Under the pieces are notes generated by a model that did no database searches, had not been told where the DNA came from, and saw only the letters and a program-made list of their open reading frames with translations. The translations under genes and the position numbers were made by a program. DNA of 64,000 nucleotides. Origin: Rhodovulum kholense. GTDB taxonomy: Bacteria > Pseudomonadota > Alphaproteobacteria > Rhodobacterales > Rhodobacteraceae. Positions 56,864-64,000 of this stretch are shown piece after piece (position 1 is the first letter of the stretch; each line of letters starts with the position of its first letter). The DNA is taken from the NCBI RefSeq assembly GCF_003053725.1, contig NZ_QAYC01000009.1, positions 122,864 to 186,863 of the forward strand, in the 5' to 3' direction.

Positions 56864-57364
56864 ATGAAGAAAAAACCGATCTACCGCGGGCCGGAACCGA
56901 GCCACGCGACCCGAGTTCCTGCGCGCCGTTCCAAGGGAAGCCTTCGCGGCTCCATGGTCGCGCTGCTGCCGGGCTTCGAGCGCCCGCGCATCATCCACTT
57001 CGAGAGCGCCCTCGAATACGCCTTTCTCTGCCTGATGCTGGTGCGAGAGGACGTGCATCACATCCGGGAGCAGCCCCCGGCGATATCCTATGTTGGCACC
57101 GACGGCCGCCCCGCGCGACATGTCTTCGACTTCCTCGTCACCAAGGCGGATGGCGAGCGGATCGCGGTGGCGATCAAACCCATGCAGCGCGTCCTGAAGC
57201 TGAACTTTGCCTCCGAGCTCGAAGCTGTTGCGGCAGCGGTCTCCAAATCCTTCGCCGACCGGGTGCTACTGATCACGGATCAGCACATCGACCGGGCCGC
57301 CGCAGCTGAAGCGGCCCGGGCACTCGCCTGGTCGCGCCCCTCTCTGGTGGAGGTAGCAGCATGA
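56864..57364 (+). CDS. tnsA: TnsA-like transposon endonuclease
   Basis: A 166-residue protein of the TnsA endonuclease type, a PD-(D/E)xK fold that cuts the 5' ends of the transposon for cut-and-paste movement. The candidate catalytic residues are Glu in HFESALEYAFL, Asp in HVFDFLV and Lys in VAIKP, in the expected order and spacing. The EQPPAISYVG segment is characteristic. I chose the ATG at 56864, but 56828 is possible. The gene is shorter than Tn7 TnsA because the C-terminal domain is minimal. Its stop overlaps tnsB by 4 bp. Confidence 0.8.
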   Translation: MKKKPIYRGPEPSHATRVPARRSKGSLRGSMVALLPGFERPRIIHFESALEYAFLCLMLVREDVHHIREQPPAISYVGTDGRPARHVFDFLVTKADGERIAVAIKPMQRVLKLNFASELEAVAAAVSKSFADRVLLITDQHIDRAAAAEAARALAWSRPSLVEVAA

Positions 57365-59505
57365 CCCTGCGTTTCCGCTTCTCGAACTCCGACATGATCA
57401 CCACGGCGGGCGTTGCCATGCGCCCCGTTGAGATCGACGACAAAGGCGGCACCTTCGAGCGCGTCGGCCAGCCCGGCATCATCGAGGCATTTTCCCATCA
57501 TCAGCTCGCCGCGATGATGCGTCGGCCGGACACGACCTACTTTGCCGGGTATTTTGATCGGGCCACGCAAGAGGCGCGTCACGACAAACCTGTGGAGGTC
57601 ATCAGCGAGCTATCGGAAAAGAACGCACGCTTGGTGATTTGGCGGAAAGCCGTCTGTGACGCCTTCCTGGCTCTCGAAGCTGCGGGCCTTATCAAACGTA
57701 CGCAGCAAGCATATGAGCAGGCCAAAGCGCAGCTCGCATCAGTGACGGCTAAGCTCGTTGGCGAAAGCGCCGCGGCCTTTGCCAAGATACGACCGGGCAA
57801 GGAAATCAAAACTCGCAAGCTGCCGGGAAGCCGGACGGTCTTGCATTGGGTGCGCTCCTATCAGGCCGCAGGCTACTCCGCACTTTCGCTCATTCCGGCC
57901 ACGCATCTATCCGGCAATAGAACCCGGCGTTGGTGCCCCAAGGCAGAAGCTCTGATGAACCAGGTCATCGAGATCTATGCCGACACGCAGCGCCCGAGCA
58001 AAGTTCAGTCTATTCAGGAGACGCGGGCACTGTTCGCGGAAGAGAACGCGCGCAGAACCAGCACGGGCGCAACGCTGCTCATGGTGCCCTCGGCCTCTAG
58101 CGTAAAACGCCGACTGGACTCAGCTGACCCATTCTACGTCTACGCCAAACGGCATGGCACGTCTGCGGCTGCCCGGAAGTTCGCCATGAGCAGCAACGGT
58201 CCCGATGTCGTGCGCCCCATGGAGCGTGTCGAGATGGATGAAAACAAGCTCGACGTCATGTCGTTGCTGACGCTGACAGGCATCTGGGAGCACCTGCCGC
58301 CGGATCGGCAGAAGAAATTCGAGGCGGGGCGACGCTGGCTCTATATTGCAATCGACTGCGCCACGAAATGCGTCGTGTCGATGCGGCTGGCCGACAATCC
58401 GAACTCGGATGATGCGATCCGCGCCCTGCGTTTGGTTTTCGAAGACAAGACCCCGCTGGCCCAGGCGGCCGAGTGCGAAAGCTCATGGCATCACCATGGC
58501 GGGATCGGGACCCTCGTGACCGACATGGGGCCTGCCTTCGTTTCGGATGCCTTCCAGACGACGGTGGCGTCGCTCGGGATCACGTCGCACCTGCCGCCCG
58601 CCGGAATTCCCTGGATGCGGGGGCATATCGAGTCCTTCTTCCGAACGCTCGGTCACCAGCTCATGCCGCTCTTGGCGGGCCGGACCTTCTTCGACACCGT
58701 GGATCGTGGCGACTACCCCTCCGAGATGCTCGCCTGTCTTTGCGACGACGATCTGATCAAGGTTCTTCTGACCTACATCGTTGATATCTATCACAACCAG
58801 CCACACGGATCGCTGAAAGGGGAAACCCCGAATGCAGCCTGGAAGCGGCTGGTGGCCGAACACGGGACGCCTCCGGTACCGGATGGCCTGACCCTCAGGA
58901 AAGCATTCGGCAGGCCGCTGACCCGAAAACTCAATGACGAGGGCGTGCTGTTCTCAGGGCTCAGCTATAGCTGCGAAACGCTTCGTGAGGCCTATCTCCA
59001 CTCCCCCACACGGGAGGTGGAAATCAGGGTCGATCTGCAGGACATCGGCTGGATCGCCGTCAAGGTCGGGGCCACCTGGTATCCGGCGCTCGCCAATCAG
59101 CCCGGCTTCGCGGGCGTGAGCTTCGAAGAGCTGCGTGAGGGAATTCGGGCGGTTCGACACGCACATGCGCGCGCCGCGAAACTGGACGCGCCCACGGTCC
59201 AGCGCGCCATCGAACGAATTTCCGAGGCGAACCGTCGTGCGTTCGCGTTGCGCGCCCTGACGCCGTACCACACAGCCGACGTGGAGGTAGCACGTGCAGA
59301 TGCGGGACTGCACCATCCGCTCCGCTCTGACGCGCAGCGGTTGGGATACGTGCCGCCGAGCAACGATCTGCTCAATGACGCGATCACCATTACTCCACCC
59401 ACCGACACATCTCGGGGGCCAGACAGCGACGATAGCGGGCCGGGATCCGATCGTCGAACGAGACGCAAGACCCGCAGACGCTGGGGGTTCAATGATGGGA
59501 AATGA
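57361..59505 (+). CDS. tnsB: TnsB-like DDE transposase
   Basis: A 714-residue transposase of the Mu/TnsB (integrase-fold) family, which recognises transposon ends and joins 3' ends. Catalytic residues: Asp in VEMDENKLDV, Asp in GTLVTDMGPAFVS and Glu in MRGHIESFFRTLG. N-terminal helical DNA-binding regions precede, with an HTH-like TVLHWVRSYQAAGYSALS. A Mu-C-type barrel lies at about 520-600 and the C-terminal tail is very basic (RRTRRKTRRRWGF), as in transposases that contact a TnsC ATPase. It overlaps the tnsA and tnsC genes. The sequence looks intact. Confidence 0.88.
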   Translation: MTLRFRFSNSDMITTAGVAMRPVEIDDKGGTFERVGQPGIIEAFSHHQLAAMMRRPDTTYFAGYFDRATQEARHDKPVEVISELSEKNARLVIWRKAVCDAFLALEAAGLIKRTQQAYEQAKAQLASVTAKLVGESAAAFAKIRPGKEIKTRKLPGSRTVLHWVRSYQAAGYSALSLIPATHLSGNRTRRWCPKAEALMNQVIEIYADTQRPSKVQSIQETRALFAEENARRTSTGATLLMVPSASSVKRRLDSADPFYVYAKRHGTSAAARKFAMSSNGPDVVRPMERVEMDENKLDVMSLLTLTGIWEHLPPDRQKKFEAGRRWLYIAIDCATKCVVSMRLADNPNSDDAIRALRLVFEDKTPLAQAAECESSWHHHGGIGTLVTDMGPAFVSDAFQTTVASLGITSHLPPAGIPWMRGHIESFFRTLGHQLMPLLAGRTFFDTVDRGDYPSEMLACLCDDDLIKVLLTYIVDIYHNQPHGSLKGETPNAAWKRLVAEHGTPPVPDGLTLRKAFGRPLTRKLNDEGVLFSGLSYSCETLREAYLHSPTREVEIRVDLQDIGWIAVKVGATWYPALANQPGFAGVSFEELREGIRAVRHAHARAAKLDAPTVQRAIERISEANRRAFALRALTPYHTADVEVARADAGLHHPLRSDAQRLGYVPPSNDLLNDAITITPPTDTSRGPDSDDSGPGSDRRTRRKTRRRWGFNDGK

Positions 59506-60448
59506 CCTGATCACCCAAGCGGCACAACGGGTCGCTGAACTGAAGGGGTATTTCGTCGATCACGAGCGCTTTGTTCCACTGGCAGAAGGGTTCTCCATCC
59601 TCGCCGAGAAAAGGCTCGTAGACATCCAGAACGGCCGCATCAGCGAGGCGCAAGGGCTTGCTCTGTCCGGGCACTCGGGAGCCGGCAAAAGCGCTGCAAT
59701 CACCCATCTTCTTGCCCAAGAAGGGCAGAGGCTGGCCGATCGAGGCTACGGAGATTCAACCATCATCAGCTTGCGGGTGCCATCACCCGCAACGCTGAAA
59801 TTCGTCGGGCAGATGCTCCTTCGGGCGCTTGGCTACCCCATCGGTGCCGATCGCCATGCCTGGTACATCTGGGATCTGGTTCAACATCACCTCAAGGAGC
59901 GGCGTGTCCTTTTCGTGCATCTCGACGAGGCGCAGGACCTGGCGTCGCGGGGAACCAAGCACGAGCTGGATTCAGTCACATCCATGCTGAAGACCCTGAT
60001 GACGGACCCGGAATGGCCGGTCGGGATCATTCTGTCGGGCACAAACGAGCTGGAAGACATCCTCAACCACGACCATCAGCTTGCCCGCCGCATGAAGACC
60101 GTTCGGTTCGAGAGCCTATCCCCCGCGGCATATGGCGATGATATCCTCGACCTGCTCGAGAGCTACTGCGAGCGGGCGAACCTCGCACCCGAGGAGGACG
60201 TGCTGGAATTGTCCCACGGCGAACGCGTGGTCCACGCTGCGGCCAACCAGTTCGGCATCGCCATCGTCCTGATCCTGGACGCCATCGAGGACGCCTACCT
60301 GCAGGGGCAGGAGACACTGAACCGGCAAAATTTCATCCGGGCCTATCATCGCCGGACATCCTGCGATGCCGAGTTCAACCCGTTTGTCGTGCCGGATTTC
60401 ATGCGCATAGACGCCCGTCAGGTGTTTTCCCGGGAGAACCGCACATGA
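59492..60448 (+). CDS. tnsC: TnsC-like AAA+ ATPase
   Basis: A 318-residue AAA+ ATPase. Walker A is LSGHSGAGKSAAITHLL and Walker B is VLFVHLDEAQDLAS, followed by the sensor-type GIILSGTNELEDI. TnsC (TniB-like) forms filaments on target DNA and recruits the TnsA-TnsB transposase to sites chosen by TnsD/TniQ. The start is ATG at 59492 with GGGGG upstream; a second ATG follows at once. It overlaps tnsB by 14 bp and tniQ by 4 bp, so the four genes form one transcript. Confidence 0.88.
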   Translation: MMGNDLITQAAQRVAELKGYFVDHERFVPLAEGFSILAEKRLVDIQNGRISEAQGLALSGHSGAGKSAAITHLLAQEGQRLADRGYGDSTIISLRVPSPATLKFVGQMLLRALGYPIGADRHAWYIWDLVQHHLKERRVLFVHLDEAQDLASRGTKHELDSVTSMLKTLMTDPEWPVGIILSGTNELEDILNHDHQLARRMKTVRFESLSPAAYGDDILDLLESYCERANLAPEEDVLELSHGERVVHAAANQFGIAIVLILDAIEDAYLQGQETLNRQNFIRAYHRRTSCDAEFNPFVVPDFMRIDARQVFSRENRT

Positions 60449-62238
60449 TGTTTTCGACAGTTAAGCCGTTGCCCTTGAACGTGAAATACCACCACGGGGA
60501 ATCCGCAACCTCTCTCGCATCCCGATTGGCACGTCGCAACGGCGTGTCAGGCATGGCGATGTTTTTGTCTGACTTCGGGATCGACTATCTGAACCTAACC
60601 AATGGCGACCAGGAGGATTGCGCGCGGCTGGCCGCACTTGCCGGTGTCGATCAGGCGGCACTGCATCGCGACACGCCTGCGCTTGTCTCTCCTGGCTGGT
60701 TCCGTCTGGGCCTGGAGGAGATCAAGTTCACGGCCTTCAGCCGAACCGCTCTCAAAGGCTGTCCACAATGCCTGCGAGACGCTTCAAACGATAGCGGTGC
60801 TGGGCATTTCGGTCTGTGGCAGCTGACCTCAATCCGCACCTGCGGCTTGCACGGCTGTTACCTCACTCCGTTGCCCACATCGTCTGGGACACGAGAGCGG
60901 TTCGACGTCACCAGACTGACCTTTGGCTTTTCCCCACCAGAACCCCAAAACGCGAACGATCAGGACCTTTTGTTCGAGCATTACCTGAGAAACAGGATCG
61001 AGAAAGGGCCCGGGAAAGCGTGGCTCGACCGATTGCCCTTCCATGTTGCGGCGCAGACCTGCGAGGCCTTCGGGCTCCTCCTGACCCTTGGCCCGAAAGC
61101 CCGGCGAGAAACAGTGACGCCGGCGCAATGGGCGGCTGCAGGCACTGCCGGTTATGGAGTCCTGCGTCACGGACCAGATGCTTTCCGGGAAAAGCTCAAG
61201 GCGATCCAGCGGGCGCATCCAGTCGACAACACCCTCTACCGGACCCGCTATCGCGTTTTCTTCGAGTGGCTGCGTCACCGTGACGACGACCCTCAGTTCG
61301 ATGTGATCCGCGATCTGGTGCGAGAGTTCATCTTCCGCAACTTCCCGATCTCCGAAGGCTCGATCGTTCTGGGCCGCCCCTGCCCTGAACAATACGTCCA
61401 CTCGCTTTCGACGGCTCGCTCGCGATATGGCATGTCTGGTTGGAAGCTGGCGCGCCGCCTGGCCTCGATGGGTCTCGCGGAGAGGAAGACATCTGGTCAG
61501 GGTTTTGTACTGACCGGTTACGTGCCTACGGAAATCATCAATGACATCGTGACCGATTTCGACGCCCTTCTGAACGCGACCGACGCAGGAAGATATCTTG
61601 GCGTCGAGCGTTTCATGATGGCCAAGCTGACGAAGCCCGGACTGGTCGAGAAGTACTTCGACGAAAAGAATGCCTCTCCGATGTATCACCCCCGCGATCT
61701 CGACGGGTTCATCGGGAAGCTGCGCGCGCAAGTTAAGCACTCGGAGGGGGAGGACCTGCTCGACATTGCGACGGCATCGCATCGTGTCCGGATACCAACC
61801 GAGCGCGTGGTCGAAATCATTCTGAGAAACCGCATTCCGCTGCATGCAGTCGATCCGGCCACCGCGCGTTTCCAGGGTTTCCGCGTGTCGCTAGCCGCAC
61901 TGCGCGAAGTCATTGCAACGGATCACGCGGGGACCGTACGCCCCACCCGAGCCGCCAAGATCCTCGGCATCAATATCCGGACGATCCGCAGCCTGATGGA
62001 CGCGGGCGTTCTCAAGTCTCGCGACATAGTGGAGCTGAAGAGCGGACGCAGGCGACGATACGTCTGCGCCAAGTCGATGGAGCGGTTTTCCAAGAGCCAT
62101 ATCTCGGTGGTTGAACTGGCAACGGCGAGCGGACGCCTGCCCGGCGTCGAAGCCGTGATCCAGCTCGACCGCGGGGCGCAGCCCCTTCCGCTGGGGCCGC
62201 GCGCCAACATGATTTTCAGGCGAAACGACGTTCTCTAA
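60445..62238 (+). CDS. tniQ: TniQ/TnsD-like target-selection protein
   Basis: A 597-residue protein with the TniQ family N-terminus (LPLNVKYHHGESATSLASRL) and the zinc-finger motif with CPQC...CGLHGCYLTPLP (near 110-145). The long C-terminus contains a MerR/HTH-like segment, PTRAAKILGINIRTIRSLMDAGVL, as in TnsD-type proteins that bind the target. Single TniQ of this length acts as the DNA-binding target selector. No Cas gene or Cas-associated short TniQ is nearby. It ends 16 bases before a terminator, and the target may be the tRNA-Ala region. Confidence 0.87.
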   Translation: MMFSTVKPLPLNVKYHHGESATSLASRLARRNGVSGMAMFLSDFGIDYLNLTNGDQEDCARLAALAGVDQAALHRDTPALVSPGWFRLGLEEIKFTAFSRTALKGCPQCLRDASNDSGAGHFGLWQLTSIRTCGLHGCYLTPLPTSSGTRERFDVTRLTFGFSPPEPQNANDQDLLFEHYLRNRIEKGPGKAWLDRLPFHVAAQTCEAFGLLLTLGPKARRETVTPAQWAAAGTAGYGVLRHGPDAFREKLKAIQRAHPVDNTLYRTRYRVFFEWLRHRDDDPQFDVIRDLVREFIFRNFPISEGSIVLGRPCPEQYVHSLSTARSRYGMSGWKLARRLASMGLAERKTSGQGFVLTGYVPTEIINDIVTDFDALLNATDAGRYLGVERFMMAKLTKPGLVEKYFDEKNASPMYHPRDLDGFIGKLRAQVKHSEGEDLLDIATASHRVRIPTERVVEIILRNRIPLHAVDPATARFQGFRVSLAALREVIATDHAGTVRPTRAAKILGINIRTIRSLMDAGVLKSRDIVELKSGRRRRYVCAKSMERFSKSHISVVELATASGRLPGVEAVIQLDRGAQPLPLGPRANMIFRRNDVL

Positions 62239-62254
62239 AACATCAGTCGAAGGA

Positions 62255-62280
62255 AGCCGGCCACTGCGCCGGCTTTTTCA
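62255..62280 (+). terminator. Terminator after tniQ
   Basis: A 7-bp perfect stem (agccggc / gccggct) with a 6-base loop is followed by TTTTT, just after the tniQ stop. Confidence 0.8.
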
Positions 62281-62288
62281 CGTTCAGC

Positions 62289-62319
62289 CAGAGGCAAACT
62301 TATCTGACGAAAAAGGCAG
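62289..62319 (+). repeat. Putative TnsB-binding-type site, right end
   Basis: It begins cagaggcaaac, ends gaaaaaggcag, and aligns with the reverse complement of 47251-47280. It is oriented oppositely to the site in the flanking repeats. A second shorter copy, cagaggcagaactttgtgac, lies at 62376-62395 and may be the actual outermost site of the element. Confidence 0.6.
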
Positions 62320-62375
62320 GTTCAGTTCAGCATCGAGATTTTCGGGTGCTGAAATCAAAGGGAAATTTTGGATCC

Positions 62376-62396
62376 CAGAGGCAGAACTTTGTGACA
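62376..62396 (+). repeat. Probable right transposon end
   Basis: cagaggcagaactttgtgac followed by A gives an end reading ...tgtgaca, a plausible terminal ACA for a Tn7-type element. Compared with the left side it shares ggcagaact. Five bases further on the repeated aattc motif (62396-62400, also 47222-47226) adjoins both copies. Confidence 0.5.
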
Positions 62397-62403
62397 ATTC
62401 CCA

Positions 62404-63153
62404 GCTTTTGAAAAGCACCAGATAGTTCTGCCTTTCTCGTCAGAGGATTTGCCTCTGTAGCGCAGACGGGTGCTGTTTTCCCTACGAAAATCCATGCTGC
62501 CTTGATCCGCGCCTTTCGGAGCGTCGATCGCTGCGCAGCCCTTCCCCTGTCAAACCCGAGTATGGCCCATGAGCGACCATTTCTTCGTCGTGACGGGCGG
62601 CCCCGGTGCGGGCAAGACCAGCCTGATCACCGAGCTCGCCCGTCGCGGCTTTCACACAAGCTTTCACACAATTCCCGAATCCGGCCGCGCGATCATTCGC
62701 GAGGAGATGGCACGCGGCGGAGACGCCCTGCCCTGGGCGGACCGCGCTGCCTACGCCGAACGGATGCTGGAGCGGGACCTGCGCGCCCACCGCGCCGCAC
62801 AGGCACTCTCAGGCCCTGTGATCTTCGATCGCGGCACTCCCGACATCTTGGGATACCTGACGCTCTGCAACCTCCCCGTGCCGCCCCATGTGGCCACAGC
62901 CGCCAAGGCAGCCCGCTACAACCGTCGCGTCTTCCTGACGCCATTCTGGGACGAGATTTTCACGCAGGACACCGAGCGGAAGCAGAGCCAGACCGAGGCC
63001 GAAGCGACCTGTGCCGTTATGTTCGACACCTACATCGCGCTCGGATACGAGATCATCGAATTGCCGCGCACGGAGATCGCAAGGCGCGCTGACTTTGTTT
63101 GTGAGCACTCGCCATCTAACAGTCACCTCCAGATGCCGCGGTTGAACTGCTGA
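62404..63153 (+). repeat. Right copy of the ~0.7-kb direct repeat
   Basis: See the left copy at 47223. Here it begins at the palindrome gcttttgaaaagc (62404-62416), has the same ctgcctttctcgtcagagga block (62428-62447), and carries the second ATPase gene. Confidence 0.8.
62569..63153 (+). CDS. P-loop AAA-type ATPase, right copy
   Basis: A 194-residue paralogue of the gene at 47391, with Walker A GGPGAGKTSL, VIFDRGTPDILG and FTQDTERKQSQTEAEATC. It differs by a direct repeat of four residues giving FHTSFHTIPES and by a longer C-terminus (EHSPSNSHLQMPRLNC). The role is unknown. Because the first gene downstream of a TnsB-site-like repeat is this ATPase in both copies, it is likely an end-proximal cargo gene of this element type. 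Confidence 0.85.
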   Translation: MSDHFFVVTGGPGAGKTSLITELARRGFHTSFHTIPESGRAIIREEMARGGDALPWADRAAYAERMLERDLRAHRAAQALSGPVIFDRGTPDILGYLTLCNLPVPPHVATAAKAARYNRRVFLTPFWDEIFTQDTERKQSQTEAEATCAVMFDTYIALGYEIIELPRTEIARRADFVCEHSPSNSHLQMPRLNC

Positions 63154-63525
63154 ACCGGACAATCCACACGGCTCCTTTGGTTCCTCTGCACTCCCCTTGG
63201 CTAACGTTCACGGAGCGCCCTGCCGATAGCCGCCGTTCGACGCTCCGGACCCTGCTGACCACAGAAAACAAGAAAGCAGCCACTCGTGGAAAGCGCAGCA
63301 AGCATAGGCGAACCTGTTTTCGGTGTTGGCTCTGGAAGAGCTGGAAGCTGTTCCTGATCGCTTGTCCATACAGCGTCTACGCCCGCACCTACCGTTGCGT
63401 CACGCAATTCCGCAAATCGGCATGATACTGCCAATAGCCCCGCGCACCCAAAAGTAAGTGAATGCCTGGGGTTGCCAGGCTAGGATCTATCTCACTACCT
63501 TGGCGCGAATTTGAGAGGGTATTTC
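63154..63525. other. Intergenic region, nothing recognised
   Basis: 372 bases between the right ATPase copy and vgrG. No gene, repeat or tRNA was recognised. The GC content falls between that of the island and the core genome. Confidence 0.4.
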
Positions 63526-64000
63526 ATGAGTGGCTTCTTCCGTCAGGACGCCCGCATGGGCCGGATTTCCACGGTGCTGGGGCAGGACGTCCTGGTGCTC
63601 CGCCGGTTCGAGGGCGTCGATCACCTGAACGCGCTGTTCGACTATTCGGCGGACTGCCTCGCTGCCACGGCCGATCTCGATTTCGACCGGCTGATCGGGA
63701 CGCACGCCACCGTCACCCTCACCACGAAGGAAGGCGAGCGCCCCTTCGACGGCATCGTCACCGAGGCCCGCTGGCTGGGCTCGGGCGACAATGGCCACCG
63801 CTACCGGCTGCGGCTCCGGCCCTGGGCCTTTCTTGCCAGCCTCCGCCGTAACCAGCGGATCTTTCACAACAAGACCGTGGTCGAGATCCTGACCGAGCTG
63901 CTCGGGGCCTACGCGGATGCGGGCGCGCTGACGGTCGAGCTGGCCAACGACTACCCCGAACTCGAATACACCGTGCAGTACCGCGAGAGCGACCTGGCCT
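63526..64000 (+). CDS. vgrG: Type VI secretion VgrG spike protein, N-terminal part
   Basis: 158 residues are visible before the window ends. The N-terminus MSGFFRQDARMGRISTVLGQ is followed by VLVLRRFEGVDHLNALFDYSADC, then HATVTLTTKEGERPFDGIVT and HRYRLRLRPWAFLASLRRNQRIF, the beta-rich gp27-like part of VgrG (Rhs/VgrG family: FEG.E.L...F.F....S, and R.FHGIV). VgrG trimers form the tip of the type VI secretion needle. AGAGGG is placed before the ATG. Whether an effector domain is fused at the C-terminus cannot be seen. Confidence 0.9.
   Translation, partial: MSGFFRQDARMGRISTVLGQDVLVLRRFEGVDHLNALFDYSADCLAATADLDFDRLIGTHATVTLTTKEGERPFDGIVTEARWLGSGDNGHRYRLRLRPWAFLASLRRNQRIFHNKTVVEILTELLGAYADAGALTVELANDYPELEYTVQYRESDLA

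Noticed and set aside
56864..62238. CRISPR-associated transposon (CAST)
   Set aside because: No cas6/7/8, cas12k or CRISPR repeats are found anywhere in the island. The single long TniQ points to TnsD-like targeting.
63177..63425. 82-codon open frame before vgrG
   Set aside because: No ribosome site, no motifs and a composition like non-coding sequence.

Overview
The window looks like chromosome of an alphaproteobacterium of the Rhodobacterales (Rhodobacter/Rhodovulum/Paracoccus-like). The evidence is very high GC with strongly GC-biased third codon positions, a compact sucC-sucD-sucA-sucB-lpd TCA operon, a class I PHA synthase, mntH next to a DtxR-type mntR, an OpgG-type periplasmic glucan gene, and a secreted RTX protein.

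Layout. 1-156: end of an IS1182-family element that has cut into an FAD oxidoreductase gene. 157-5149: what is left of that oxidoreductase, followed in one operon by two aldehyde dehydrogenases and a tartrate/D-malate dehydrogenase. 5277-7661: an ammonium transporter fused to a chemotaxis signalling domain. 7743-9072: short tandem repeats and a decayed IS3-family element. 9426-16683: a second tandem repeat, a GGDEF/EAL protein, a HAF-repeat secreted protein, mntH/mntR and cobU. 16870-26065: a ribbon-helix-helix protein, a glyoxalase, a Tat-exported small subunit with its GMC oxidoreductase, opgG, a GH128-like RTX protein, a ThrE-type exporter and an N-formylglutamate amidohydrolase. 26219-30602: tRNA-Val, ribosomal protein L36, phaC, a broken metallo-beta-lactamase-fold gene and a LysR regulator. 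30773-40486: the 2-oxoglutarate dehydrogenase/succinyl-CoA synthetase operon, which also holds DUF805, MAPEG and an AT-richer small gene. 40814-46668: PAP2 phosphatase, M3 peptidase, DEAD-box helicase, a DksA-like zinc-finger protein and an MFS transporter.

47147-63153 is a genomic island immediately downstream of tRNA-Ala(GGC), with visibly lower GC than the flanks. It contains a complete Tn7-like transposition module without Cas genes (TnsA-, TnsB-, TnsC- and TniQ/TnsD-like, 56864-62238). The cargo includes a Gabija-type anti-phage pair (class 2 OLD nuclease plus UvrD-like helicase), an XRE/ImmA regulator-protease pair, a FitA-like antitoxin without a recognisable intact toxin, a short tyrosine recombinase and several tiny unknown genes. 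A diverged direct repeat of about 0.7 kb, holding a P-loop ATPase gene and TnsB-site-like sequences, flanks the island on both sides. This suggests two related elements inserted in tandem at the tRNA. After the island a vgrG gene (type VI secretion spike) runs off the end of the window.

The most noteworthy items are the Tn7-like island at tRNA-Ala carrying Gabija, the repeated putative TnsB sites at both its ends, the Amt-MCP fusion, and the 351-bp tandem duplication inside the RTX gene.
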